Shown: positions 1 to 5,782, counted from the stretch's first letter. The stretch is 7,419 nucleotides of DNA from an uncultured Syntrophomonadaceae bacterium (GCA_944391275.1 CALXSZ010000077.1:1-7419); one strand, 5' to 3'. The notes: a model not told the origin generated them from the letters alone. Program-made: numbers and translations.

Positions 1-184
1 CTAAATGCTGTCGAATTTCCGCAATTTGTGTCTCCGAGATATTTAACCCCAGTTCTTTTTCACTTTCTGCCAATGCCAACCATAATTTTCGCCAGGTTTT
101 AAATTTATAATCCGGTGAAAAGATATGTTGCATTTTTTCCGAAGCATAACGACTATTTAAGGGAGATTCATACCGTTCCTTCAT
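1..184 (-). CDS. purB: Adenylosuccinate lyase, N-terminal part (partial, runs off left edge)
   Basis: Only the first 61 codons are in the window. The translation starts MKERYESPLNSRYASEKM and continues with IFSPDYKF, TWRKLWLALAE and an ELGLNI segment, which I recognise as the N-terminus of bacterial PurB of Firmicutes type. PurB is a cytosolic fumarase/aspartase-superfamily enzyme. It removes fumarate from SAICAR and from adenylosuccinate, so it acts both in IMP synthesis and in the IMP-to-AMP branch. The start is the ATG at 184-182, chosen because AAAGGAGG lies 6 bases upstream at 198-191 and the family begins here. The catalytic residues lie beyond the window and cannot be checked. It has its own promoter at 357-385 and a leader of about 165 bases, so it is probably transcribed apart from the leu operon upstream. 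Identity rests on recognition of the N-terminus only, but the match is distinctive. Confidence 0.9.
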   Translation of the reverse strand, partial: MKERYESPLNSRYASEKMQHIFSPDYKFKTWRKLWLALAESEKELGLNISETQIAEIRQHL

Positions 185-190
185 CAGGCT

Positions 191-198
191 CCTCCTTT
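191..198 (-). promoter_or_regulatory. Shine-Dalgarno site of purB
   Basis: AAAGGAGG lies 6 bases before the purB ATG and decides that start. An exact 8-base complement (TCCTCCTT on the same strand) lies about 50 bases upstream in the leader at 255-248, so the site could be masked by base pairing. Confidence 0.85.
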
Positions 199-201
199 TA
201 T

Positions 202-256
202 CCGGTTTTCCATTCAAACGATAAAACCAGCACGTTCCCTCCAAAAGAAGGAGGAA
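202..256 (-). other. Two hairpins in the purB 5' leader
   Basis: Read on the minus strand, TTCCTCC (256-250) pairs with GGAGGGAA (242-235), with one bulged G, around the loop TTCTTTT. CTGGTTTT (230-223) then pairs with AAAACCGG (209-202) around a 13-base loop, with one G-U pair. The second stem ends three bases before the Shine-Dalgarno site. The 5' arm of the first hairpin is also an exact complement of that site, so two exclusive folds can be drawn. The pairings are visible; a regulatory role is inference. I recognise no known riboswitch here. Confidence 0.4.
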
Positions 257-356
257 ACGACTGTTTTTTACAACAAAAGCAAATTTTGCGCAAAAGAAAT
301 TAACATACAGGTAAATAATCCAAAAACTCATTTCATGGCTATGAACAACGTTCTTT

Positions 357-385
357 ATTATACCACCGTCGTCTTCTCTTTTCAA
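357..385 (-). promoter_or_regulatory. Promoter of purB (sigma-A type, extended -10)
   Basis: On the minus strand TTGAAA (385-380) is followed after exactly 17 bases by TATAAT (362-357). TGG directly before the -10 box gives an extended -10. Transcription should begin near 350, leaving a leader of about 165 bases before the purB ATG at 184. Confidence 0.8.
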
Positions 386-668
386 GTAAAAGGCAACCGG
401 CAAACGATCTTTCATAAAATTTTTCTCTTTCCAGGTTTTCGCGGGGATTTACCGTCCATCAAACTCTTTATCTTTAGCGCAAGATTTTTAAAACTTTTTC
501 TCTGAGAGCCGCCTCTCGCTTGAATTTTTGTTCTAAAGAAAGTCCCTTTATCTCAGCGGTTTCATCATTCCTTTGAGCAGGTCTGGGCAAAGGATTTTTG
601 ATCTTACCCGGTTGCGCAGCCTTTCGAAATCTCAAAAGAGTAGACCCGTTTAAATGAACGACTTTTAT
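386..668. other. Intergenic region between the leu terminator and the purB promoter
   Basis: No ATG-initiated gene of convincing quality is seen on either strand. The minus strand carries a stop-free frame listed separately (635-474). An inverted repeat TCCTTTG (569-575) / CAAAGGA (588-594) with a 12-base loop is followed on the plus strand by TTTTT. It resembles a weak terminator for plus-strand transcription, but no plus-strand gene precedes it. A short GAGAG/CTCTC inverted repeat with a 4-base loop lies near 500-520. No tRNA, rRNA or known small RNA was recognised. Confidence 0.5.
474..635 (-). CDS. Doubtful small ORF or gene remnant, 53 codons from a TTG
   Basis: This open frame ends at TAA 476-474. 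It contains no ATG or GTG; the only usable start seen is TTG at 635-633, with a weak GGG nine bases upstream. The product would be about 53 residues. It has a basic, proline-containing first half (PGKIKNPLPRPAQRND) and a highly charged, helix-forming C-terminus (SLEQKFKREAALREKVLKILR) that looks protein-like. The frame is also open upstream as far as the leuB stop codon, straight through the leuB terminator, about 74 codons in all. I do not recognise the protein. It could be a real small protein with a rare start, the tail of a decayed gene, or chance. Confidence 0.2.
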   Translation of the reverse strand: MRFRKAAQPGKIKNPLPRPAQRNDETAEIKGLSLEQKFKREAALREKVLKILR

Positions 669-669
669 T

Positions 670-707
670 AAAAAATAAACGCTCGGCGCCCCGAGATTTT
701 ATTTTTT
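670..707 (-). terminator. Intrinsic terminator of the leu operon
   Basis: On the minus strand CTCGG (695-691), loop GGCG, and CCGAG (686-682) form a GC-rich stem. Flanking A-rich and T-rich arms (AAATAAA / TTTATTT) can extend it past a small internal loop, and the 3' side ends in TTTTTT (675-670). The A-rich arm overlaps the leuB stop codon at 701-699, so leuB is the last gene of the operon. The A/T symmetry would allow some termination in the opposite direction. Confidence 0.8.
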
Positions 708-1775
708 AATTTGAGAGACAATCGCTTGCCCCATTTCCGCGCATCCCACCAAGACGCCGCCTTCATCGAGAATATCGCCGGTGCGCAGCCCTTGATCCAA
801 CACCGACTGGACAGCGTTTTCAATGGCGTCCGCTCCGGCAGTTTGATGAAAGGAATAGCGCAACATCATGGCGGCAGACAGAATCGTGCCAATGGGATTG
901 GCTTGGTCTTGCCCGGCAATATCGGGCGCTGACCCATGAATCGGCTCGTACAGACCCCGGGTTCCCGCGCCTAAACTGGCCGACGGAATCATCCCAATGC
1001 TTCCCGTAATCATACTCGCCTCATCCGTTAAAATATCCCCGAACATATTTTCCGTCACCACCACGTCAAACTGCGCGGGATTGCGTACAATCTGCATCGC
1101 TGCGTTATCGACCAGCATGTCGGTATACGTGACCTGCGGATAATCCTGCGCCACGCGAGCCGCTACTTTCCGCCATAAACGACTGGTATCCAAAACGTTG
1201 GCTTTGTCTACGCTTATGACGTTTTTGCGGCGTTTCATCGCAATATCAAACGCTGCCCGGAGGATGCGTTCAATTTCGTGCTCAGCGTACGGCATGCTGT
1301 CGGTGGCCACCCATTCCCCATTCACGTTTTCCGTTTTGTGTTCGCCAAAATAGACCCCGCCAATCAGTTCTCGAACCACCAAGAAATCAATGCCCTGCTC
1401 GACAATCTCTTTACGCAAAGGACTAGCGGTCGCCAACTGTGGAAACAAGCGCGCCGGACGCAGATTCGCATACAGACCCAGCGCTTTGCGAATACCTAAG
1501 AGCCCTTTTTCCGGGCGTTGATCTCCCGGCAAGCCATCCCACTTCGGCCCTCCGACAGCACCCAATAAAACACTGTCGGACGCAAAACAAGCGTCAATGG
1601 TTTCCTGCGGCAAGGGCGAACCAGTGCGGTCAATGGCAGCGCCGCCAATATCGCAAAAATCATACGTAAAGTGACAGTCGTATTTTTGCGCCACCGCATC
1701 TAAAACTGCGACTGCCTGTGTCACAATTTCCGGTCCAATGCCGTCCCCTGGCAGAACCGTGATTCGTTTATCCAT
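699..1775 (-). CDS. leuB: 3-isopropylmalate dehydrogenase
   Basis: LeuB oxidises and decarboxylates (2R,3S)-3-isopropylmalate with NAD+ to give 2-oxoisocaproate, the third step of leucine synthesis, in the cytosol. From the chosen start it has 358 residues, the usual family length. It begins MDKRITVLPGDGIGPE, the N-terminal glycine-rich stretch of the isocitrate/isopropylmalate dehydrogenase family. Visible active-site elements are the arginines of RKALGLYANLRP (96-106), Tyr142 in GGVYFG, Lys191 in VDKANVL, and metal-binding Asp223, Asp247 and Asp251. The last two lie in the family signature NMFGDILTDEASMITGSIG (243-261). The frame is open 20 codons further up, but I use the ATG at 1775 because GAGGAAGGGG lies 8 bases before it and the family starts here. 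It is the last gene of leuACDB and is set apart from leuD by 132 bases, unlike the tight junctions of the other genes. Confidence 0.97.
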   Translation of the reverse strand: MDKRITVLPGDGIGPEIVTQAVAVLDAVAQKYDCHFTYDFCDIGGAAIDRTGSPLPQETIDACFASDSVLLGAVGGPKWDGLPGDQRPEKGLLGIRKALGLYANLRPARLFPQLATASPLRKEIVEQGIDFLVVRELIGGVYFGEHKTENVNGEWVATDSMPYAEHEIERILRAAFDIAMKRRKNVISVDKANVLDTSRLWRKVAARVAQDYPQVTYTDMLVDNAAMQIVRNPAQFDVVVTENMFGDILTDEASMITGSIGMIPSASLGAGTRGLYEPIHGSAPDIAGQDQANPIGTILSAAMMLRYSFHQTAGADAIENAVQSVLDQGLRTGDILDEGGVLVGCAEMGQAIVSQIKK

Positions 1776-1831
1776 CGTAAAAACCCCTTCCTCAAACGGA
1801 GTCAAGCGAAAAAAACCGTTTGCCGCCCGGA

Positions 1832-1843
1832 TCAATCCATCCG
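1832..1843. repeat. 12-base direct repeat, copy 1 (leuD-leuB spacer)
   Basis: TCAATCCATCCG on the plus strand (CGGATGGATTGA on the coding strand). An identical copy lies 61 bases away at 1893-1904. This copy forms one arm and the loop of the spacer hairpin. Confidence 0.6.
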
Positions 1844-1892
1844 GGGCGATGACAAATTTTTCCCACGTACGACTCGAAACATTTTTTCGAAT

Positions 1893-1904
1893 TCAATCCA
1901 TCCG
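1893..1904. repeat. 12-base direct repeat, copy 2 (leuD-leuB spacer)
   Basis: A second identical copy of TCAATCCATCCG, just downstream of the leuD stop codon in coding sense. This copy has no inverted partner of its own. Confidence 0.6.
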
Positions 1905-1907
1905 ATG

Positions 1908-2390
1908 CTATTTTTTTTGAAGCGACTGCAATAATCCGCCCTGATCGACAATTTTTTGAATAAAATCCGGCAGCGGTTGAGCTTGATAGGTTTCCTGCTT
2001 GCTAAGGTTGGTAATGACGCCTGTATGGAAATCCACCTGAATAACGTCTCCATCGGCGATTCCGTCGCTGGCGGCTTCGCATTCAAAAATTGGCAAACCG
2101 ATATTAATCGCGTTGCGGTAAAAAATGCGCGCGTAGGTTTTCGCAATGATGCAGGCAATCCCGCTTTCTTTAATGGCGATCGGTGCATGTTCACGAGAAG
2201 AACCGCATCCGAAATTCCACCCTGCCACAATAATATCGCCGGGTTGTTTTTTCCGAACAAAATCAGGATCAATATCCTCCATACAATGTTGGGCCAATTC
2301 CGCATGGTTGGCCGTATTTAAATACCGCGCCGGGATAATGACGTCGGTATCCACATTATCGGGAAATTTATGCACGTTCCCTTGGATCAT
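1908..2390 (-). CDS. leuD: 3-isopropylmalate dehydratase, small subunit
   Basis: LeuD pairs with LeuC to form cytosolic isopropylmalate isomerase. The complex interconverts 2-isopropylmalate and 3-isopropylmalate by dehydration and rehydration, and LeuD supplies the mobile swivel domain. The product has 160 residues, the short form of the family (the enterobacterial type is about 200). Visible motifs are DNVDTDVIIPARYL (11-24), the substrate-binding loop GCGSSREHAP (61-70) and YRNAINIGLP (91-100). The frame opens six codons earlier (MKGGSE), but those codons are the ribosome binding site itself. The ATG at 2390 has AAAGGAGG 7 bases upstream. It begins one base after the leuC TGA, and its Shine-Dalgarno sequence lies inside the last leuC codons. 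This suggests translational coupling and roughly equal production of the two subunits. Confidence 0.96.
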   Translation of the reverse strand: MIQGNVHKFPDNVDTDVIIPARYLNTANHAELAQHCMEDIDPDFVRKKQPGDIIVAGWNFGCGSSREHAPIAIKESGIACIIAKTYARIFYRNAINIGLPIFECEAASDGIADGDVIQVDFHTGVITNLSKQETYQAQPLPDFIQKIVDQGGLLQSLQKK

Positions 2391-2391
2391 T

Positions 2392-3669
2392 TCACTTCCT
2401 CCTTTCAAGCTGCTGGGGGCCGCTGAGAAAGCCGGTTACGGCGCTGGCGGCAGCTACAGCGGGACTGGCCAAATAGACTTCGCTTTTCGGATGGCCCATA
2501 CGGCCGACAAAATTGCGGTTAGTCGTTGCAACGCAACGTTCGCCTTCTGCCAAAATGCCCATATATCCGCCCAGACAAGGTCCACAGGTGGGCGTACTGA
2601 CGACGCATCCGGCGTCCATAAAAATATCGATATAGCCCAAACGGATACATTCTTTATAGATCCACGGCGTCGCGGGAATGATGATGGCTCGGACATTTTT
2701 CGCCACTTTGCGCCCTTTTAGAATTTCTGCCGCCGTTGCCATATCCGAAAGACGTCCATTGGTGCAGCTACCCACCACGATCTGATCAATTTTAATTTTC
2801 AGGGCTTCCGCTTCGTCGATGGTTTTGGTATTCTCTGGAAGATGCGGAAAAGCGACTGTAGGACGAATCTGGGATAGATCGACGTGGATGGTTTGCTCGT
2901 ATTCCGCATCGGGATCGGGTTCGTAAACCGTATAAGGATGATGCACGCGCCCCTCCATATACGCGCGAGTCAGGTCGTCCACCCGGAAAATTCCGTTCTT
3001 GGCTCCGGCCTCAATGGCCATGTTCGCCATGCACAGCCGATCGTCCATACTTAAAGCGGCCAACCCCGGTCCGTCAAATTCCATGCTTTTGTACAACGCC
3101 CCGTCTACCCCGATTTTTCCAATGATGTGTAAAATGACGTCTTTTCCGCTGACATAGGGCGACAATTGCCCCGTCAGATAAAAACGGATCGCAGACGGAA
3201 CTTTAAACCAGCACGTTCCCGTGGCCATTCCCGCCGCCATATCCGTGCTGCCAACGCCCGTGGAAAAAGCGCCCAACGCCCCGTAAGTACACGTGTGACT
3301 GTCCGCCCCGATCACGCAGTCGCCCGCCGCTACCAGTCCTTTTTCCGGCAGCAGCGCATGCTCAACTCCCATGTTCCCCACGTCGTAAAAATGCACAATT
3401 CCGTGCTGATTCGCAAAATCCCGGCTTTGTTTCGCTTGCTGCGCGGCTTTAATATCCTTATTGGGAACAAAGTGATCCATCACCAAGCTGATTTTGTTTT
3501 GATCAAACACCGAACAGAACCCAGCTCGTTCAAACTCGTTAATCGCAACGGGACTGGTAATATCGTTTCCCAGTACCATATCCAATTTCGCCATAATCAG
3601 CTGCCCGGCCTCAACCGAAGGAAGCCCCGCATGCGCGGCTAAAATCTTTTGCGTCATGGTCATTCCCAT
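2392..3669 (-). CDS. leuC: 3-isopropylmalate dehydratase, large subunit
   Basis: LeuC is the aconitase-family subunit of isopropylmalate isomerase. It carries the [4Fe-4S] cluster that acts as Lewis acid in the second step of leucine synthesis. From the chosen ATG it has 425 residues, the short Gram-positive/archaeal-like form rather than the roughly 466-residue enterobacterial form. The three cluster ligands are visible as Cys302 in VVGSCTNGR and Cys362 and Cys365 in STPTCGPCLGG. The conserved GADSHTCTYGALGAFSTGVG lies at 121-140. An upstream in-frame ATG at 3741 would add 24 residues overlapping leuA and has no support. The ATG at 3669 is preceded at 8 bases by AAGGGGG, which overlaps the leuA stop codon. 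The gap to leuA is 13 bases and to leuD one base, so the genes share one mRNA. The extreme C-terminus (LERRK) is encoded by the leuD ribosome binding site. Confidence 0.96.
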   Translation of the reverse strand: MGMTMTQKILAAHAGLPSVEAGQLIMAKLDMVLGNDITSPVAINEFERAGFCSVFDQNKISLVMDHFVPNKDIKAAQQAKQSRDFANQHGIVHFYDVGNMGVEHALLPEKGLVAAGDCVIGADSHTCTYGALGAFSTGVGSTDMAAGMATGTCWFKVPSAIRFYLTGQLSPYVSGKDVILHIIGKIGVDGALYKSMEFDGPGLAALSMDDRLCMANMAIEAGAKNGIFRVDDLTRAYMEGRVHHPYTVYEPDPDAEYEQTIHVDLSQIRPTVAFPHLPENTKTIDEAEALKIKIDQIVVGSCTNGRLSDMATAAEILKGRKVAKNVRAIIIPATPWIYKECIRLGYIDIFMDAGCVVSTPTCGPCLGGYMGILAEGERCVATTNRNFVGRMGHPKSEVYLASPAVAAASAVTGFLSGPQQLERRK

Positions 3670-3682
3670 TTCACGAACCCCC

Positions 3683-5443
3683 TTATTCTTTGATTTCTTC
3701 AGAACGAGAGATCGTCTCGTACTGATTAATGGCACTGGCAAAGGCGCTTACGCTGGTCGAGATAATATCCGTATGCTGGCCGGCTCCCCACGTCGTTTGC
3801 CCGTTCGGCCACTGCAGGCCCACATAAGCAACAGCCTGGCTGGTCGATCCGATTTCCAAGGCGTGTTCCTGATAGGTGATCAAGGTGAAGTCGTATCCCA
3901 GACCCGTTTTGATGGCGTTGGCCACCGCATCCAAACGGCCGTTGCCCTGTCCGTATAATTCCCTCAGCTCGCCATCTTTGCAGACGGAAACCACGGCTTG
4001 AATATGCCCGTTCCTTTGATAATGGACGTCTGTAATCGCCAAAGGATGTTCCAGATTTAGGAAATGGCTTTGAAAAACTTCCAACACGTCTTGCGGTTCC
4101 AATTCTTTATGCAGACGGTCGCTGACGCCTTTGACCGCATAACCCAACGCTTCCCGCATTTTGGGTGGTAAATCATAGCCGTAATGCTGTTCCAAAACAT
4201 ATCCGATCCCGCCTTTTCCGGATTGGCTGTTGATACGGATCACGTCCGTTTCGTATTCCCGTCCCACGTCGTGCGGATCGATCGGCAGATAGGGGACCAC
4301 CCATTCGTCCATGTGATGCTTTTCGCGCCATTTCATGCCTTTGGCAATCGCATCCTGATGACTCCCTGAGAAAGCCGCAAAGACCAACGCGCCCGCATAA
4401 GGCGTGCGTTCATATACATGCATCCGCGTCACCTTCTCATATTCCGCCACAATGGCAGGCATATCCGAAAAATCCAATTTGGGGTCTACTCCATGGCTGT
4501 ACAGGTTCATAGCGACCGTAATCAGATCCACATTTCCCGTACGTTCCCCATTGCCAAACAGGGTTCCTTCCACACGGTCCGCGCCCGCCAGAAGGCCCAA
4601 TTCCGTGTCCGCCACGCCGCATCCGCGGTCGTTATGCGGATGGAGGCTTAAAATGACCCGGTCGCGGTATTTCAGATGATCGCTCATATATTCGATTTGA
4701 TTGGCGTAAACGTGGCTCATGCTCATGGAAACCGTCACGGGGAGATTAATAATGACGGGTTTTTCCGCTGTAGGCTGCAGGATATCCAGAATCGCGTTGC
4801 AAACCTCCAAGGCATATTCCGGCTCGGTCCCGGTGAAACTTTCCGGACTGTACTCAAAACGGAAATTCCCCTCGTATTCCGAGGCCAGTTGCTTAACCAG
4901 TTTCGCGCCTGCAACGGCGATGTCTTTAATTTCTTCCTTAGATTTTTGGAATACCTGTTCCCGCTGCACGACGCTGGTTGAATTATAAAAATGCACGATC
5001 GCATGGGGCGCTCCTTTCAGCGCTTCAAACGTCTTGCGGATGATATGGTCGCGGCATTGGGTTAAAACTTGGACCGTAACATCTTCCGGAATGCGGTTCT
5101 GTTCGATCAAGGTTCGCAAAAACGTATATTCAGTATCGCTGGCAGCCGGAAATCCGACTTCGATCTCTTTGAAACCCAACTTTACCAAAAAATCAAAAAA
5201 TTCCAGTTTTTCTTCTAGACTCATCGGAACCATTAAACTCTGATTGCCGTCGCGTAAATCGACGCTGCACCAAATAGGCGCCTTTTCTATATGATCTTTT
5301 TTTACCCACCGCATTTCGCAGGTTGGCGGCGGATAGTACCCAGGATGATATTTTTTGGCGTTTTCCATTTTAGCATCAATCTCCTTTTCCCCATAATACG
5401 TACGGGATGGCTCGAGAAGCGAGCGGATATCAAAATTTTTCAT
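3683..5443 (-). CDS. leuA: 2-isopropylmalate synthase (long DLRDGNQ type)
   Basis: LeuA condenses acetyl-CoA with 2-oxoisovalerate to 2-isopropylmalate, the committed step of leucine synthesis, in the cytosol. The product has up to 586 residues. The catalytic TIM barrel spans about 54-325, with APIWCSVDLRDGNQSL (55-70), EYSPESFTGTE (197-207), the metal-binding HPHNDRG (268-274) and GNGERTGNVDL (297-307). A linker leads to the C-terminal LeuA dimer domain (about 455-570), which in this family binds leucine for feedback inhibition. SVDLRDGNQ rather than TLRDGEQ places it with the long actinobacterial/fungal class. About 25 residues (to Met26) precede the point where relatives usually start. The ATG at 5443 touches the T-box terminator and has only GAGG inside that hairpin as a Shine-Dalgarno. 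Met26 (5368-5366) has AAGGAG 12 bases upstream and is a possible alternative. Regulation is by the T-box upstream and probably by leucine. Confidence 0.95.
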   Translation of the reverse strand: MKNFDIRSLLEPSRTYYGEKEIDAKMENAKKYHPGYYPPPTCEMRWVKKDHIEKAPIWCSVDLRDGNQSLMVPMSLEEKLEFFDFLVKLGFKEIEVGFPAASDTEYTFLRTLIEQNRIPEDVTVQVLTQCRDHIIRKTFEALKGAPHAIVHFYNSTSVVQREQVFQKSKEEIKDIAVAGAKLVKQLASEYEGNFRFEYSPESFTGTEPEYALEVCNAILDILQPTAEKPVIINLPVTVSMSMSHVYANQIEYMSDHLKYRDRVILSLHPHNDRGCGVADTELGLLAGADRVEGTLFGNGERTGNVDLITVAMNLYSHGVDPKLDFSDMPAIVAEYEKVTRMHVYERTPYAGALVFAAFSGSHQDAIAKGMKWREKHHMDEWVVPYLPIDPHDVGREYETDVIRINSQSGKGGIGYVLEQHYGYDLPPKMREALGYAVKGVSDRLHKELEPQDVLEVFQSHFLNLEHPLAITDVHYQRNGHIQAVVSVCKDGELRELYGQGNGRLDAVANAIKTGLGYDFTLITYQEHALEIGSTSQAVAYVGLQWPNGQTTWGAGQHTDIISTSVSAFASAINQYETISRSEEIKE

Positions 5444-5490
5444 AAAAAAACCGCCTCTTGAACGCTATGACACGTTTAAGAGACGGAGAA
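5444..5490 (-). terminator. T-box leader terminator in front of leuA
   Basis: CCGTCTCTTAAACG (5486-5473) pairs with CGTTCAAGAGGCGG (5464-5451) around an 8-base loop, with one mismatch and one G-U pair. Seven T follow (5450-5444). The T run ends directly at the leuA ATG. The 3' arm contains AAGAGG, the only Shine-Dalgarno-like sequence before that ATG, so the same hairpin could also block translation start. Confidence 0.92.
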
Positions 5491-5506
5491 AAAAGTCGTT
5501 CTTCTT

Positions 5507-5520
5507 CGCGGTACCACTCT
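5507..5520 (-). promoter_or_regulatory. T-box sequence (antiterminator bulge)
   Basis: AGAGTGGTACCGCG. The UGGU within it is the part known to bind the tRNA NCCA end. The third base is A where the consensus usually has G. Confidence 0.93.
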
Positions 5521-5650
5521 TCTTGCTGTAATATTTACAGCCCCTCATAAGCCATCGGCCTTTTAAAAAGCGAATAGCCTGACTGGATAACGGAGTCAAA
5601 TCCGGTTGCGCTTACTCCGCTCAAAGCGTTTCAGCTTACTGCTCCGGGGT

Positions 5651-5653
5651 GAG
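5651..5653 (-). promoter_or_regulatory. T-box specifier codon CUC (leucine)
   Basis: CTC on the minus strand in GAACTCACC, about 130 bases before the T-box, in the position expected for the Stem I specifier loop. CUC is the usual leucine specifier in Firmicutes leu and ilv-leu leaders and matches the genes controlled here. Confidence 0.8.
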
Positions 5654-5753
5654 TTCGAAACACTGTCCGCACGGTCTTCCACCACCCGACCGCTCTCTGA
5701 AGCTGGACGTTTGCGTACGATAGTCCCCATCACGGCATTTTAAATATGCGCCC

Positions 5754-5782
5754 ATTGTACAGCGGAAGAAATTTTCTGTCAA
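5754..5782 (-). promoter_or_regulatory. Promoter of the leu operon
   Basis: TTGACA (5782-5777), a 17-base spacer and TACAAT (5759-5754) on the minus strand: a near-consensus sigma-A promoter. Transcription should begin near 5747, at the 5' end of the T-box leader. Confidence 0.88.

Larger units (their letters stand above)
1776..1907 (-). other. leuD-leuB spacer with hairpin
   Basis: This 132-base gap is long for an operon whose other junctions are 1 and 13 bases. On the minus strand CCCGGAT and ATCCGGG form a perfect 7-base-pair stem around the loop GGATTG (about 1827-1846). A run of seven T follows about 9 bases later. The distance makes a normal intrinsic terminator unlikely, but a weak attenuator or an mRNA processing or stability hairpin is possible. 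No good internal promoter was found. Confidence 0.4.
5444..5748 (-). ncRNA. T-box riboswitch (leucine, CUC specifier)
   Basis: This is a complete tRNA-sensing leader of about 300 bases on the minus strand. The conserved T-box AGAGTGGTACCGCG (5520-5507) differs at one base from the usual AGGGUGGNACCGCG. Its UGGU would pair with the ACCA end of an uncharged tRNA whose discriminator base is A, as in tRNA-Leu. The specifier is read as CTC at 5653-5651, in the context GAACTCACC near the 3' side of Stem I. Stem I has a distal CGGTC/GACCG hairpin. AGTA-type loop sequences and further stems follow before the antiterminator and the terminator. By the known mechanism, uncharged tRNA-Leu(GAG) favours antitermination and transcription of leuACDB. 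The class is certain. The specifier is strongly supported by position and by the downstream genes. Confidence 0.95.

Noticed and set aside
185..350. Purine riboswitch in the purB leader
   Set aside because: No conserved three-way junction sequences of the purine riboswitch are found on the minus strand, and the stems seen do not match its layout.
569..599. Plus-strand terminator TCCTTTG / CAAAGGA followed by TTTTT
   Set aside because: The stem is only 7 pairs with a 12-base loop, and there is no plus-strand gene upstream to terminate. Probably chance.
1776..1835. Upstream ATG for leuB giving a 378-residue protein
   Set aside because: The added MIRAANGFFRLTPFEEGVFT is not family-like and spans the spacer; the ATG at 1775 has a good ribosome binding site and matches known LeuB starts.
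1896..1910. CRISPR or mobile-element interpretation of the 12-base repeats in the leuD-leuB spacer
   Set aside because: Only two short copies are present, with no regular array, no terminal inverted repeats and no transposase.
1832..2305. Minus-strand frame of 157 codons overlapping leuD
   Set aside because: It lies out of frame over leuD, which has clear family motifs; no ribosome binding site or protein-like features of its own.
2146..2721. Plus-strand frame of 191 codons opposite leuD and leuC
   Set aside because: Antisense to two unambiguous enzyme genes. Its length reflects codon bias on the opposite strand.
3670..3741. Upstream ATG for leuC giving a 449-residue protein
   Set aside because: The extra 24 residues overlap the end of leuA, lack a ribosome binding site and do not resemble LeuC N-termini; the ATG at 3669 has AAGGGGG at 8 bases.
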